Positions 56,214 to 64,000 of a stretch of DNA of 64,000 nucleotides are shown in pieces (the first letter of the stretch is position 1; the number at the start of each line of letters is the position of its first letter). A program made the position numbers and the translations under genes. The notes below the pieces were generated by a model, which searched no databases, was not told the DNA's origin, and was given only the letters and a program-made list of their open reading frames with translations. The DNA is from Candidatus Hydrogenedens sp. (GTDB taxonomy: Bacteria > Hydrogenedentota > Hydrogenedentia > Hydrogenedentales > Hydrogenedentaceae): NCBI GenBank assembly GCA_035378955.1, contig DAOSUS010000001.1:51571-115570 (forward strand), given 5' to 3'.

Positions 56214-57551
56214 TTATTTCTGTTTTACGGGTGGATTTGCATTCATCTGTCGTTCAATGCGGTTAATAGCATGTTGTGCTTGCCGAACCTGTGATGGTTC
56301 TTTGCTGTTTTGTGCGATATATTGATACATCTGCAAAGCACTGTTTACATCACCCTGTCTTTGATAGGTTTGGGCAAGTAATAACTGGGCTGTAGTATTG
56401 TTGGGTTGAAGTTGAAGGACCTGTTGATACTGTGCCTCTGCTTCGGCTAACATTCCCATGCGGCTATACAGACTACCTAAAGCTACATAGGAACTAATAT
56501 TTCCCGGTGCCAATTGTATTGCGGTTTGATACTGATTGATAGCGGAATTATAGTCATTACTCCGACGGTAATAGTCAGCGAGAGCTAATCGTGCATCGGG
56601 TGAGTTGGGGTCTGTATTTACCCAATTTGTTAATGCTTGCCCTTCTTCTTCTTTCATCCCCATCTGGCGATATACACCAGAAGCCATTGCATAGGTAGAG
56701 GGCTTCTCTCCATTCATCTGGGTAAATTGCTGCAATTCACGATATGCAAGGTCGTAATTCCCTTGCCTGCGATAAGTATCCGCAAGGAAATAGTGCGGTG
56801 TTGGGTCATTAGGATTATTGCTCATCCACCGTTTATATACATCTACTTCGCTTTGATAGTCTCCTGTTTTCTTATACAAATTTGCCATAGACCGTAGGAC
56901 ATCTCTGGAATTGGGGTCTAACTCTAAACTTTTTTGCAAAAGTTCGGAAGCCTTATCATAATCCCCCTGGTCTAAGGCTTGTTTTGCTTCATTCAATAGC
57001 GATTTTACTTGAGCCTGAATTTGCTGACTTTCATTGTCCATGTCTTTTCTTCGTGCTTTATCAGATTTGTCTTTATTCTTACCTATCCCAAAAGCAATAT
57101 CATTATCTTTATTAGAATTATTAGAATTGTTTCGAGAAGAACCTGCTCCACCGGTCTTGTTCCCATCTTTCAGGTTACCGTCTTTGGCATTATTTTTCCC
57201 GTCAGCCGAATTGTCTGTATTTTTTGATATAGACTTTATCATGTCTTCCAGAGCATTTTCTACCGATTTTTCACGGAGATTTTCAGAAATATTGTCGTAG
57301 TCCAGGGTAGGGTCATTTTCCACATCGGAATTATTTTTGCTGGCTACATTGGAATCTTTACCTTCAGCAGAGGCTGAGAAAGAATCCGATGGCAAATTAT
57401 TTTTATTGCTGTTGGAGGAAGTTACTTTTGTCGGATTCACATTTGCTATTTCATCCGGAGAAACACTTCCGTTCCATCTCAGCAATAAAATAGCAGAAAC
57501 GACACAAACAGGTATCAATACCAATAGAAGAATATTTTGTATCTTCATCAT
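56214..57551 (-). CDS. Membrane-anchored TPR protein with low-complexity linker
   Basis: A 445-residue protein with one N-terminal membrane segment (about residues 5-25), then a polar linker very rich in N, S, D and K (about 30-170; runs such as SSRNNSNNSNKDND), then at least six TPR repeats (about 178-425) such as EAKQALDQGDYDKASELLQK, DTYRRQGNYDLAYRELQQ and SLYSRMGMLAEAEAQYQQ. The repeats should lie outside the cytoplasm and act in protein-protein contacts, perhaps in envelope assembly. The partner is unknown. Its 3' end meets the GT2-GtrA gene; the upstream neighbour on the same strand is the sialate O-acetylesterase, 49 bases away, so co-transcription is likely. Confidence 0.82.
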   Translation of the reverse strand: MMKIQNILLLVLIPVCVVSAILLLRWNGSVSPDEIANVNPTKVTSSNSNKNNLPSDSFSASAEGKDSNVASKNNSDVENDPTLDYDNISENLREKSVENALEDMIKSISKNTDNSADGKNNAKDGNLKDGNKTGGAGSSRNNSNNSNKDNDIAFGIGKNKDKSDKARRKDMDNESQQIQAQVKSLLNEAKQALDQGDYDKASELLQKSLELDPNSRDVLRSMANLYKKTGDYQSEVDVYKRWMSNNPNDPTPHYFLADTYRRQGNYDLAYRELQQFTQMNGEKPSTYAMASGVYRQMGMKEEEGQALTNWVNTDPNSPDARLALADYYRRSNDYNSAINQYQTAIQLAPGNISSYVALGSLYSRMGMLAEAEAQYQQVLQLQPNNTTAQLLLAQTYQRQGDVNSALQMYQYIAQNSKEPSQVRQAQHAINRIERQMNANPPVKQK

Positions 57552-57600
57552 CTTTACCTGAAACTTATTTGTATATTTTTAACAATCGCCATCCAATTCA

Positions 57601-59091
57601 TTACGGTATTGGAATAGGACCGAACACAGGAACGGCCATGTTGGCTTCATCCACAATATTGCAATACGGGTCAAAGCCCCGTCCATACCATAAGAACGCT
57701 TGTTCGGGCATTTTTGTTATCCATAATATAACGGCATTGGGTTCATTTTCGAGGAAAGTAATCTTATAAATACAAGGCAAAATTGGGGCATCTTCTGCCG
57801 TGCTGATTGAGAAACCGGAAGGACGCCCGTCAGACTTAAGTTTTCCATTAACACCGGAGAATGTAACCTTTACCTGAGGTCCATAAGGGGAAGATAATCG
57901 CTCTATTTTTTCAACACGCGGTCCTGCTAAAATCTTTCCACCAAACAAATCGCGTTCGACAAGATTTGCTAACCGATACCCTAAAATTTGTAATCCATCT
58001 GTCCCTGCATGAATGAGGTCATCAATACTTAAATCTATAGCAGGCACCATTCCACCAGGAGCCAATTCCTTTTCCAATTCCAATTGGTCATTTTGCAGTT
58101 TGTTCCAATAGGTAGCGTCAGGATTCTCAAGAACATATCTACCGATTTGCACATAATAAAATGGGAGTTGCGGATTACCAAAATCTTTGCGGAAAGATTC
58201 TACTAATTTCCGCATCCGTTCTTTATATAATGGTTGGGGGTCTTTACTGGCGTCCGATTCTCCCTGATACCACAAAACACCACGGACTTTCCCACCGGCA
58301 GATTGAACTTGTTTATACATTGAGCCATATAACGATTCACCGCCCTGGTCTTTAAGGGAAGGGTCCCATTGTGTCATAGATGTTCCACCGTGAGCAGAAG
58401 CAATTAAGCCTATAGGTCTACCTGTCCTTTTTACCATTTCGATGGCAAAGGGTAATCCCAATCCAGCACCTTTTTTGGCATTTATCCCTTCCTTTATTTT
58501 CTGGACTCTTTCCTCTTCTGATTTCATTACCCGAGTATAATGAACAGGGTCGGGAGATTCTTGCAATAAATGAAGGGGCTCTTTAGCAATACGCCATTGA
58601 TAACCCATGGAATACAAATGCACCAAAGGATGGGGTTCAGTTACATTTTCCATATTGCCGTTCCCTTGCATATTTGATTGACCTGCTAAAATCCATACAT
58701 CACCAACCAGTACATCATAGATAGAAGCACTTTCTTTCACTTCACCGGAGGTATCTTTTATCTGAAATTCGATTGTATAGGGACCCCCTAAAGGAATATC
58801 GGTTAGCGTTGCTTTCCATTGGTTATTCTGAGCAGCTCCGACCTCTTTCCACGGGGCTATTTCATATGCCAGCCCTACAACACGCATTTCTACTTTCCCA
58901 TCATTGGAACAGGTGCCACTCACCTCTACAGGAAAATTCTTATCTTCCGCATTTGCCTGTAATACCTGATAATTCACCAGGCCATTGCTTACCGTTAAAG
59001 AAAATGAAGAGAAACATAACATAGCAAAAAGAACGATAGATATTGCAATACTTGCCACATATTTTTTTTGGTTACGGGAAAAAGTATCCAT
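57601..59091 (-). CDS. Exported sialate O-acetylesterase-like SGNH hydrolase
   Basis: A 496-residue exported esterase of the SASA family, which removes acetyl groups from sialic acids or other glycans. After a signal anchor (about residues 12-35) and a beta-rich region, the nucleophile Ser lies in ILAGQSNMQGN. Further motifs are IGLIASAHGGTSMTQWDP, LWYQGESDA and the Asp/His block DLSIDDLIHAG. AGGAGG eight bases before the ATG at 59091 fixes this start rather than an in-frame ATG 48 bases upstream. A C-terminal beta-sandwich (about 405-480) is likely. The 49-base gap to the TPR gene suggests one transcript. The acetylated substrate is unknown; the window's GH106-like enzyme also points to glycan turnover. 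Confidence 0.87.
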   Translation of the reverse strand: MDTFSRNQKKYVASIAISIVLFAMLCFSSFSLTVSNGLVNYQVLQANAEDKNFPVEVSGTCSNDGKVEMRVVGLAYEIAPWKEVGAAQNNQWKATLTDIPLGGPYTIEFQIKDTSGEVKESASIYDVLVGDVWILAGQSNMQGNGNMENVTEPHPLVHLYSMGYQWRIAKEPLHLLQESPDPVHYTRVMKSEEERVQKIKEGINAKKGAGLGLPFAIEMVKRTGRPIGLIASAHGGTSMTQWDPSLKDQGGESLYGSMYKQVQSAGGKVRGVLWYQGESDASKDPQPLYKERMRKLVESFRKDFGNPQLPFYYVQIGRYVLENPDATYWNKLQNDQLELEKELAPGGMVPAIDLSIDDLIHAGTDGLQILGYRLANLVERDLFGGKILAGPRVEKIERLSSPYGPQVKVTFSGVNGKLKSDGRPSGFSISTAEDAPILPCIYKITFLENEPNAVILWITKMPEQAFLWYGRGFDPYCNIVDEANMAVPVFGPIPIP

Positions 59092-59291
59092 AGGACATAC
59101 CTCCTGAATAAATTTATTGATGAATTGTTTAAACACCAAAAATGAACAAAAGTTCTTACACTATTTATAGCATATACTATGGATAAATACAAATAGAAAG
59201 ATATATTATGCAACGAGAAGCAGGAATTTGGTATTCTTAAATTTCGTTAAATGGATGTATTTTTATAAAGTTAAAGGATACAGGAAACAAA

Positions 59292-60056
59292 ATGGAACCG
59301 AAGCAAATCAAAGAAATTCTTGAATGGGTTCAACAGGGAAAGTTGAACATAGACGATGCTGTCGAAAAAATAAAGCATTTTCCATACGAAGATTTAAAGG
59401 ATGCGAAAGTTGACCATCATCGTCCCTTACGGAAAGGATTCCCGGAAACCATTTTCTGCCCGGGGAAGACCGCAGACCAGATAATTCGCATTTGCAAGTC
59501 TATGATGGCAAGGGATACGAATGTCCTTGCTACAAGATGTGAGAAGGAAGTTTTTAATATAGTCAAAAAAGAAATAAAGAGAGCAAAGTATCATGAAATT
59601 GCCCGTGTTTTTACTGTGATTAAGAAACCTATACAATACCGTGAAGGGTATATCGCCGTAGTTTCTGCAGGAACAGGGGATATGCCTGTGGCAGAGGAAA
59701 GTGCCGTCACCTGTGAAACTTATGGTTCTCATGTAGAACGGATATATGATGTCGGTGTTGCGGGAATTCATCGCTTATTTGACCAACTCCCAAAAATTCG
59801 TTCTGCTGTGGCGGTGATTGTTTGTGCCGGTATGGAAGGTGCCTTGCCCAGTGTTGTTGCGGGGCTTATTGATAAACCAGTGATTGGCGTGCCGACCAGC
59901 ATAGGTTATGGTGCTAACTTTAAGGGAGTTTCCGCCCTGTTAGGAATGCTGAATACCTGTGCGTCCGGCCTTGCCGTAGTAAATATCGACAACGGTTTTG
60001 GTGCGGCTACTTGTGCGGTAACAATACATCAACTCGTTTCACCACTCCAACCTTAA
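59292..60056 (+). CDS. larB: Nickel-pincer cofactor synthesis protein LarB
   Basis: LarB carboxylates nicotinic acid adenine dinucleotide and cleaves its phosphoanhydride, the first step towards the nickel-pincer nucleotide used by lactate racemase and relatives. The 254-residue protein has the LarB N-terminus (ILEWVQQGKLNIDDAVEKI; VDHHRPLRKGFPETIFCPGK) and a PurE-like C-terminal domain (VVSAGTGDMPVAEESAVTCE; VPTSIGYGANFKGVSALLGMLN). larC follows 76 bases later. larE (sulfur donor) and the larA-type enzyme are not in the window. Ribosome-binding site: AAAGGAT. Confidence 0.95.
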   Translation: MEPKQIKEILEWVQQGKLNIDDAVEKIKHFPYEDLKDAKVDHHRPLRKGFPETIFCPGKTADQIIRICKSMMARDTNVLATRCEKEVFNIVKKEIKRAKYHEIARVFTVIKKPIQYREGYIAVVSAGTGDMPVAEESAVTCETYGSHVERIYDVGVAGIHRLFDQLPKIRSAVAVIVCAGMEGALPSVVAGLIDKPVIGVPTSIGYGANFKGVSALLGMLNTCASGLAVVNIDNGFGAATCAVTIHQLVSPLQP

Positions 60057-60132
60057 AATAACCACGAAATTTTTTTGAATACTGTCCGATAATCATAGAA
60101 TAATTAGCCAGAAAGGATAAAGGATATATCAC

Positions 60133-61332
60133 ATGAAAATAGCCTACTTTGATTGTTCCTCGGGAATTAGTGGAGATATGTTCATCGGGGCATTTTTGGA
60201 CATAGGAACTTCCTTTGAAGAATTAAAGACTGCGTTAGAAAGTCTGCCGATAACAGGTTATAAGATTGAACAACACCAAGTAACAAAACAGGGAATTCGA
60301 GCAACACAATTTAAGGTGCAAATTGAAGATAATCATGGACAACATCCTCATCGTGGACTAAACGAAATAGAAAAAATCATTACTGTTTCTTCGCTGCCTG
60401 AGACAGTAAAAAAAGGGGCTATGGAAAGTTTTCGGCAATTAGCAGAGGCAGAAGCGGTAGTTCATGGAACTACGGCTGATAAAATACATTTCCACGAAGT
60501 AGGTGCTATAGACGCCATTATTGATATTGTGAGTGCTCATTGGTGCTGGTGGTATCAGAAATTAGAAAAAGGGTTTGTTGCCACTGTGAATGTGGGAGGT
60601 GGAACGGTGAATTGTGCTCACGGGATTTTGCCGGTGCCAGCCCCCGCAACCGCCCTACTATTACAAAACTACACCTTATTAATAGGTCAAGCCAATACAG
60701 AATTGACCACCCCGACGGGTGCTGTGCTATTGCGAAGTTTTACCCAACCCCAGGAAAATGTTCCTCCCTTTACTATCAAAAAAATAGGTATCGGTGCTGG
60801 GACTAAAGACATGGAAGGACAAGCAAATGTTTTTCGGCTATTTATTGGCGAATATGAAGAAGAAACATCAGCCAATATCGAAGAGATTTCGATAATAGAA
60901 ACAAACATTGACGATATGACTGGGGAACTGCTCCCTGCGATTGTCAGCGAACTGCTCAATGCAGGGGCACGCGATGCATTCATTACACCGATTATCGCAA
61001 AAAAAGGCAGACCCGCTTATATTATAACGGCACTCTGCGAACCCGAACGGATATTATCCATACAGGAAATATTATTCAAAAACACAACGACATTAGGCAT
61101 TCGCTATCGAACGGAAAAACGAGTAATCCTGGACAGGAAATGGATAACTGTGAATACTCCCTGGGGCACCGTAAAAACCAAAATCGGATATATTGGAGAA
61201 CATGTCTATCAAATCAGCCCTGAATTCGAAGACTGCTACTCCCTCGCCCAAAAACACAATGTACCTATCAAAGACATCTATAATTACGCCCAGTCCTATG
61301 CTAAAAAGACAATAAATAGGAATCCTGAATAG
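60133..61332 (+). CDS. larC: Nickel-pincer cofactor nickel-insertion protein LarC
   Basis: LarC (formerly DUF111) inserts nickel into the pincer cofactor using CTP. The 399-residue protein is complete in one frame, unlike some homologues that need a programmed frameshift. Signatures: YFDCSSGISGDMFIGAFLD at the N-terminus, KIHFHEVGAIDAIIDIV, GHGxxPVPAPAT-like AHGILPVPAPATALLL, LTTPTGAVLL and the C-terminal ETNIDDMTGELL. The His-rich loop seen in many LarC proteins is reduced to NHGQHPHRG. It follows larB on the same strand and is probably co-transcribed. With the Mvh hydrogenase it gives the window two nickel-dependent systems. Confidence 0.95.
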   Translation: MKIAYFDCSSGISGDMFIGAFLDIGTSFEELKTALESLPITGYKIEQHQVTKQGIRATQFKVQIEDNHGQHPHRGLNEIEKIITVSSLPETVKKGAMESFRQLAEAEAVVHGTTADKIHFHEVGAIDAIIDIVSAHWCWWYQKLEKGFVATVNVGGGTVNCAHGILPVPAPATALLLQNYTLLIGQANTELTTPTGAVLLRSFTQPQENVPPFTIKKIGIGAGTKDMEGQANVFRLFIGEYEEETSANIEEISIIETNIDDMTGELLPAIVSELLNAGARDAFITPIIAKKGRPAYIITALCEPERILSIQEILFKNTTTLGIRYRTEKRVILDRKWITVNTPWGTVKTKIGYIGEHVYQISPEFEDCYSLAQKHNVPIKDIYNYAQSYAKKTINRNPE

Positions 61333-61441
61333 ATAATAATCCACCTTTGTTCTGTTAAACTTACCCTGTTTCGATAGGCTGAGTAAAAGGTCTTTAACAA
61401 TAACAGCAACTTACAAAAGATGCAATAAGTGGGAAAATTGC

Positions 61442-61471
61442 AGGACATAAAATATATAAATTTTATGTTCT
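61442..61471. other. Imperfect palindrome upstream of small Sel1 gene
   Basis: AGGACATAAAAT (61442-61453) pairs with ATTTTATGTTCT (61460-61471) over 12 positions with one G-T pair and a six-base loop. No T-run follows. It may be an operator or the end of the larC transcript. The 286-base gap around it holds no gene. Confidence 0.35.
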
Positions 61472-61618
61472 GGGATTGATTAGAGAAGCGTCTCTTTATT
61501 GAATCCGAAATAAGAAAAAAAGAGTTTGAAAAAGATAGCTTATTTTTTTAAAATGTGAGATAGTTAATTTTCGTATAAAGATATAGAAAAATTAAAAAAG
61601 AAAAGAAGGAGAGTCATA

Positions 61619-62143
61619 ATGCGATTAGATAGTAGAAAAAATTCCTTAATGAGATTGTTAACTCTTTTTCTCTTTATGTGGTGCATGTTTTTACTTCAGA
61701 ATTTTTGTTCATCTGAAGAAAGAGGTGACGAGACAAAGGCACGGGAGTGGTATGAGAAGGCGAAGAATGGGGATGCAGAGGCAATGTTTAATCTTGGGGT
61801 GATGTATTACAATGGTGAGGGAGTAGCGAAGGATTATGGTAAGGCACGGGAGTGGTATGGGAAGGCGGCAGAGAATGGGGATGCAACGGCAATGTTTTTT
61901 CTTGGGTTGATGTATTACAATGGCAAGGGAGTCCCGAAGGATTATGTTTGGGCTTATGTATACTATACCTTAGCAATGAAAATAGCGGAACAAGAATCTA
62001 ATAATGATGTATATAAAATAGCCAAAAGTGGAAGAGATTGTTTAAATGGTTTGTTTTTTGGAATAACCAAAGAGCAGGTTCAAGAAGCAGAGAAAATAGT
62101 TAATTCATGGAAACCAGGTCAATTGCCAAAGCGGTTAAGGTAA
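61619..62143 (+). CDS. Small exported Sel1-repeat protein with near-identical tandem repeats
   Basis: A 174-residue protein with a signal peptide (about 10-30, ending LQNFCSSEE) and two and a half Sel1-like repeats. The first two (KAREWYEKAKNGDAEAMFNL... and KAREWYGKAAENGDATAMFFL...) are nearly identical even at DNA level, in units of 105 and 108 bases, showing recent tandem duplication. The C-terminal ITKEQVQEAEKIVNSWKP matches the end of the larger Sel1 protein at 24-26.3 kb. AAGGAGAG precedes the ATG. The next gene, 25 bases on, encodes another exported protein and probably shares the transcript. Function unknown. Confidence 0.8.
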   Translation: MRLDSRKNSLMRLLTLFLFMWCMFLLQNFCSSEERGDETKAREWYEKAKNGDAEAMFNLGVMYYNGEGVAKDYGKAREWYGKAAENGDATAMFFLGLMYYNGKGVPKDYVWAYVYYTLAMKIAEQESNNDVYKIAKSGRDCLNGLFFGITKEQVQEAEKIVNSWKPGQLPKRLR

Positions 62144-62168
62144 TTTTTGGACATAGGAGTAATAAGAT

Positions 62169-63038
62169 ATGTTTATTCGAAAGGGATTGAAATTAATTGT
62201 TTTTTTGCTTCTCTTTCTTTCTGTTCTAGGTTCAAATCTATATGCTCGGGATAGTTATGAAAGACATAAGTTGGATTATTATGCGGTTCTGGGCATAGAG
62301 AGAGCCCCAAATAACCCCTTAGAGCCTTTGTTCAAGAAGTTAAACGATATTATTGACCAAGAAGGGGGAAATAGTGAGTTTATTAAGGACTTAAAGGAGA
62401 AATATGGGGTTAGTTTTGGCGGGGGTAAGAAGCACCGCTATTTATTTCACTGGGGATTTAATCAGGATATAGAAAAATTTGAACCGTTGATTGAGGCATT
62501 AAATAAAGAGATTTCGGAGGATATTAAGAAAGAAGGAAATCTCGATAAAAATCAAATGGAGAAGGAGAAAAAGGAGAAGGTGAAGGATGCGTTGAAATTT
62601 ATAAAAGATAAGCGGAACGAGGCTAATAGAGAGTTGATTGAAAAGTGTATGCAAATTACGGGTCTGCCGAGAAATGAATCTGCGGGGCTACTCACGATAT
62701 TGTGGGATATACACATTTTGGCGGATTACACAGGAAAGGAGTTAGAGGGTTTGCCACATTTTTGCGAGGTTAGCATTGATTTGAGAGAGAAAGGCATAAA
62801 TCGTTTGTTTGAGCAGGATATTCGCCAGAGTTCGGAATTTGAGCGAATGGTAGACCAAATAGTCGAGCAATTGGATAGTGTATATAGCAATGGGCCGTGT
62901 GGATACTTAAATGTGTTATGTGGATATAGTGATTGTGAGAATCAAGTTAATGCGGGGGATGGAGCCCTTGCCCAACTTCTGAATCAATCAAAGATAATCA
63001 GGGGAATTTTAGAAAAGAATGGTATATTTTCGCAGTAG
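62169..63038 (+). CDS. Exported protein of unknown function, helical, His/Asp motifs
   Basis: A 289-residue protein I do not recognise. It has a signal peptide (about residues 1-26, ending SNLYARDSY), a charged helical middle with a K/E-rich segment (about 125-160), and two notable motifs, KKHRYLFHWGFNQDIEKF (about 87-104) and ILWDIHILADYTG (about 177-189). The HxxxD in the latter recalls the zinc-binding helix of phospholipase C/P1 nuclease-type proteins, but the other ligands of that fold are not clear, so I do not assign it. The C-terminus holds three cysteines (GPCGYLNVLCGYSDCENQ), possible disulfides. It lies 25 bases after the small Sel1 gene. Confidence 0.7.
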   Translation: MFIRKGLKLIVFLLLFLSVLGSNLYARDSYERHKLDYYAVLGIERAPNNPLEPLFKKLNDIIDQEGGNSEFIKDLKEKYGVSFGGGKKHRYLFHWGFNQDIEKFEPLIEALNKEISEDIKKEGNLDKNQMEKEKKEKVKDALKFIKDKRNEANRELIEKCMQITGLPRNESAGLLTILWDIHILADYTGKELEGLPHFCEVSIDLREKGINRLFEQDIRQSSEFERMVDQIVEQLDSVYSNGPCGYLNVLCGYSDCENQVNAGDGALAQLLNQSKIIRGILEKNGIFSQ

Positions 63039-63095
63039 ATAAACAAAACGGATGGTATATTGGTTTTGAATTAAGTTAAGGTATGTCCTCCTCCT

Positions 63096-63701
63096 TTACC
63101 ACCTTTTTTCATGAAGATATACCTCAAAAAGCTCAAGATTTGACTTTTTATAATCGATAAATGCATCAAGGCGTTTAAGGGATAACTGGATAAATTCCTT
63201 TTTTATTTCACATCCTACAAAATATCGGTTGAGCTTAAAACAAGATATACCTGTAGTAGAGCTTCCAGAAAAAGGGTCGAAGACCCAATCACCTTCTAAT
63301 GTGCACGACAGGACAATTCTATCCAAAAGTTGTATCGGTTTTTGTGTTGGATGCTTACCAAATTCTTTCTCGTTACCATTAGGAGCAGGAATTGTCCAGA
63401 CCGTTTTCATCTGTTTACCGTGGTTAAGTTGTTTTATTTCATCATAATTAAACCGATGTTTTGTCTTTTCGTTTTTTCCTGCCCAGATGATTGTTTCTGT
63501 GGAATGTGTAAAATATCTGCATGAAAGGTTAGGTGGTGGATTGGTTTTCTCCGATGTAATATCATTTAAGATCTTCATACCTAATTGTTGCATTGCAAAA
63601 CCTACCGAATATATTACATGGCTTGTTCCTGTCACCCAGATTGTTCCGTCCTGTTTTAATAACTTCTGACATAGAGAGAGCCATATATAGCTAAAGGGAT
63701 T
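63096..63701 (-). pseudogene. 5'-truncated DNA methyltransferase gene
   Basis: The frame encodes WLSLCQKLLKQDGTIWVTGT, HVIYSVGFAMQQLG, NPPPNLSCRYFTHSTETIIW, HPTQKPIQLLDRIV and the SAM motif VFDPFSGSSTTGISCFKL: the C-terminal two thirds of a beta-class N6-adenine/N4-cytosine methyltransferase. Upstream the frame is open only to about 63701 (a stop lies at 63702-63704) and the catalytic DPPY block is absent, so the gene has lost its 5' end. A GTG at 63635 could start a shortened product but it would lack the catalytic motif. It faces the unknown exported gene at 62.2-63.0 kb. No nuclease gene is adjacent. Confidence 0.8.
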
Positions 63702-63813
63702 TTATTATGTTCCTATAAATTTTATCATGGATAAAACGCAGAAATATAATTCTGTAAATACGAAAGTTAAGAAAGCATGGTTTTATCGAATGATATAGGT
63801 CATTCCTTTTTCG

Positions 63814-63860
63814 AATGGGACGCATAGGACACATGGGACAAATGGGACGAATAGGACGGA
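63814..63860. repeat. Short-period repeat of ATGGGACGAAT units
   Basis: About 45 bases of irregular 9-10 base units (AATGGGACG, CATAGGACA, CATGGGACA, AATGGGACG, AATAGGACGG). The unit is the reverse complement of that at 26342-26474. The surrounding 63704-64000 stretch shows no gene. Confidence 0.8.
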
Positions 63861-64000
63861 AGAGGTTAACTTGAGTTAGAAGGTTATTTGCTATGCAAAG
63901 TTATCGCGATTGTTGGGAAGAAGTATAAGTCAGTTGTCTATGTCGTATAGGTTGTCTTTTTATCTAAAACCTAAGACATTCATCATGTCATAGAGGCCGG

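Noticed and set aside
60133..61332. Programmed frameshift in larC as in some lactobacilli.
   Set aside because: The gene is one continuous frame containing both N- and C-terminal LarC motifs.
1..64000. tRNA, rRNA and riboswitch genes.
   Set aside because: Reading both strands, I found no T-loop-like GGTTCGA context with a matching acceptor stem, no rRNA signature and no known riboswitch core; a covariance search would be decisive.

Overview
The window comes from an anaerobic, Gram-negative-type bacterium of low G+C content. The evidence is a flavin-based hydrogenase/heterodisulfide-reductase complex, an AsmA-like envelope protein, a GspE/PilB-type ATPase, a DUF1559 pseudopilin and diaminopimelate-type peptidoglycan enzymes (dapF, ddl). 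Secreted Sel1, GLUG and ceramidase-like proteins, a GH106-like glycosidase and a Tat-exported DegT aminotransferase recall Hydrogenedentota, Planctomycetota, Lentisphaerota and related lineages. That placement is inference from gene style only; no rRNA or tRNA gene was seen.

Layout. 0-5.7 kb: tight operon hdrB(partial)-hdrA-mvhD-mvhG-mvhA for H2-driven electron bifurcation. 5.9-14.2 kb: AsmA-like protein, hybrid histidine kinase, and a PtsN-like EIIA followed by a TMTC-like mannosyltransferase. 14.2-18.6 kb (minus strand): PIG-L deacetylase, dnaN and pilB/gspE; AT-rich gaps on both sides of dnaN carry DnaA-box-like 9-mers and are a candidate origin. 18.7-26.3 kb: carbamoyltransferase with SxtJ-like protein, thiolase, an S41-like protease lacking its usual serine, and a Sel1-repeat protein. 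26.3-30 kb: a short-period repeat, a ceramidase-like hydrolase and a GLUG/PASTA surface protein.

30-35.4 kb is an AT-rich accessory island: 1.1 kb of non-coding DNA, a type II restriction-modification module (two beta-class methyltransferases and an HNH nuclease), an IS1595-like transposase remnant and a complete IS481-like element with a frameshifted transposase. 35.4-44.3 kb: Tat-exported aminotransferase-like protein, zinc phospholipase C/P1 nuclease-like protein, an unusual sugar ABC importer (binding protein fused to one permease; the other permease has a ~270-residue insertion), a DUF1559 pseudopilin and a decayed GLUG gene. 44.5-64 kb: ddl, dapF (catalytic Cys replaced by Ser), a 1586-residue GH106-like glycosidase, a ComEA-like protein, a membrane glycosyltransferase gene cut by one in-frame stop and flanked by two 97.7%-identical 132-bp repeats, a GT2-GtrA glycosyltransferase, a TPR protein, a sialate O-acetylesterase, larB-larC for the nickel-pincer cofactor, two small secreted proteins and a methyltransferase gene without its 5' half.

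Functional themes are hydrogen metabolism with nickel enzymes (Mvh, Lar), envelope glycan synthesis and breakdown, exported repeat proteins, and mobile/defence DNA with several genes in decay. I found no certain new multi-gene system. The best candidates for something undescribed are the rearranged ABC importer, the 132-bp dispersed repeat with a conserved TATAAT, and the possible origin around dnaN.
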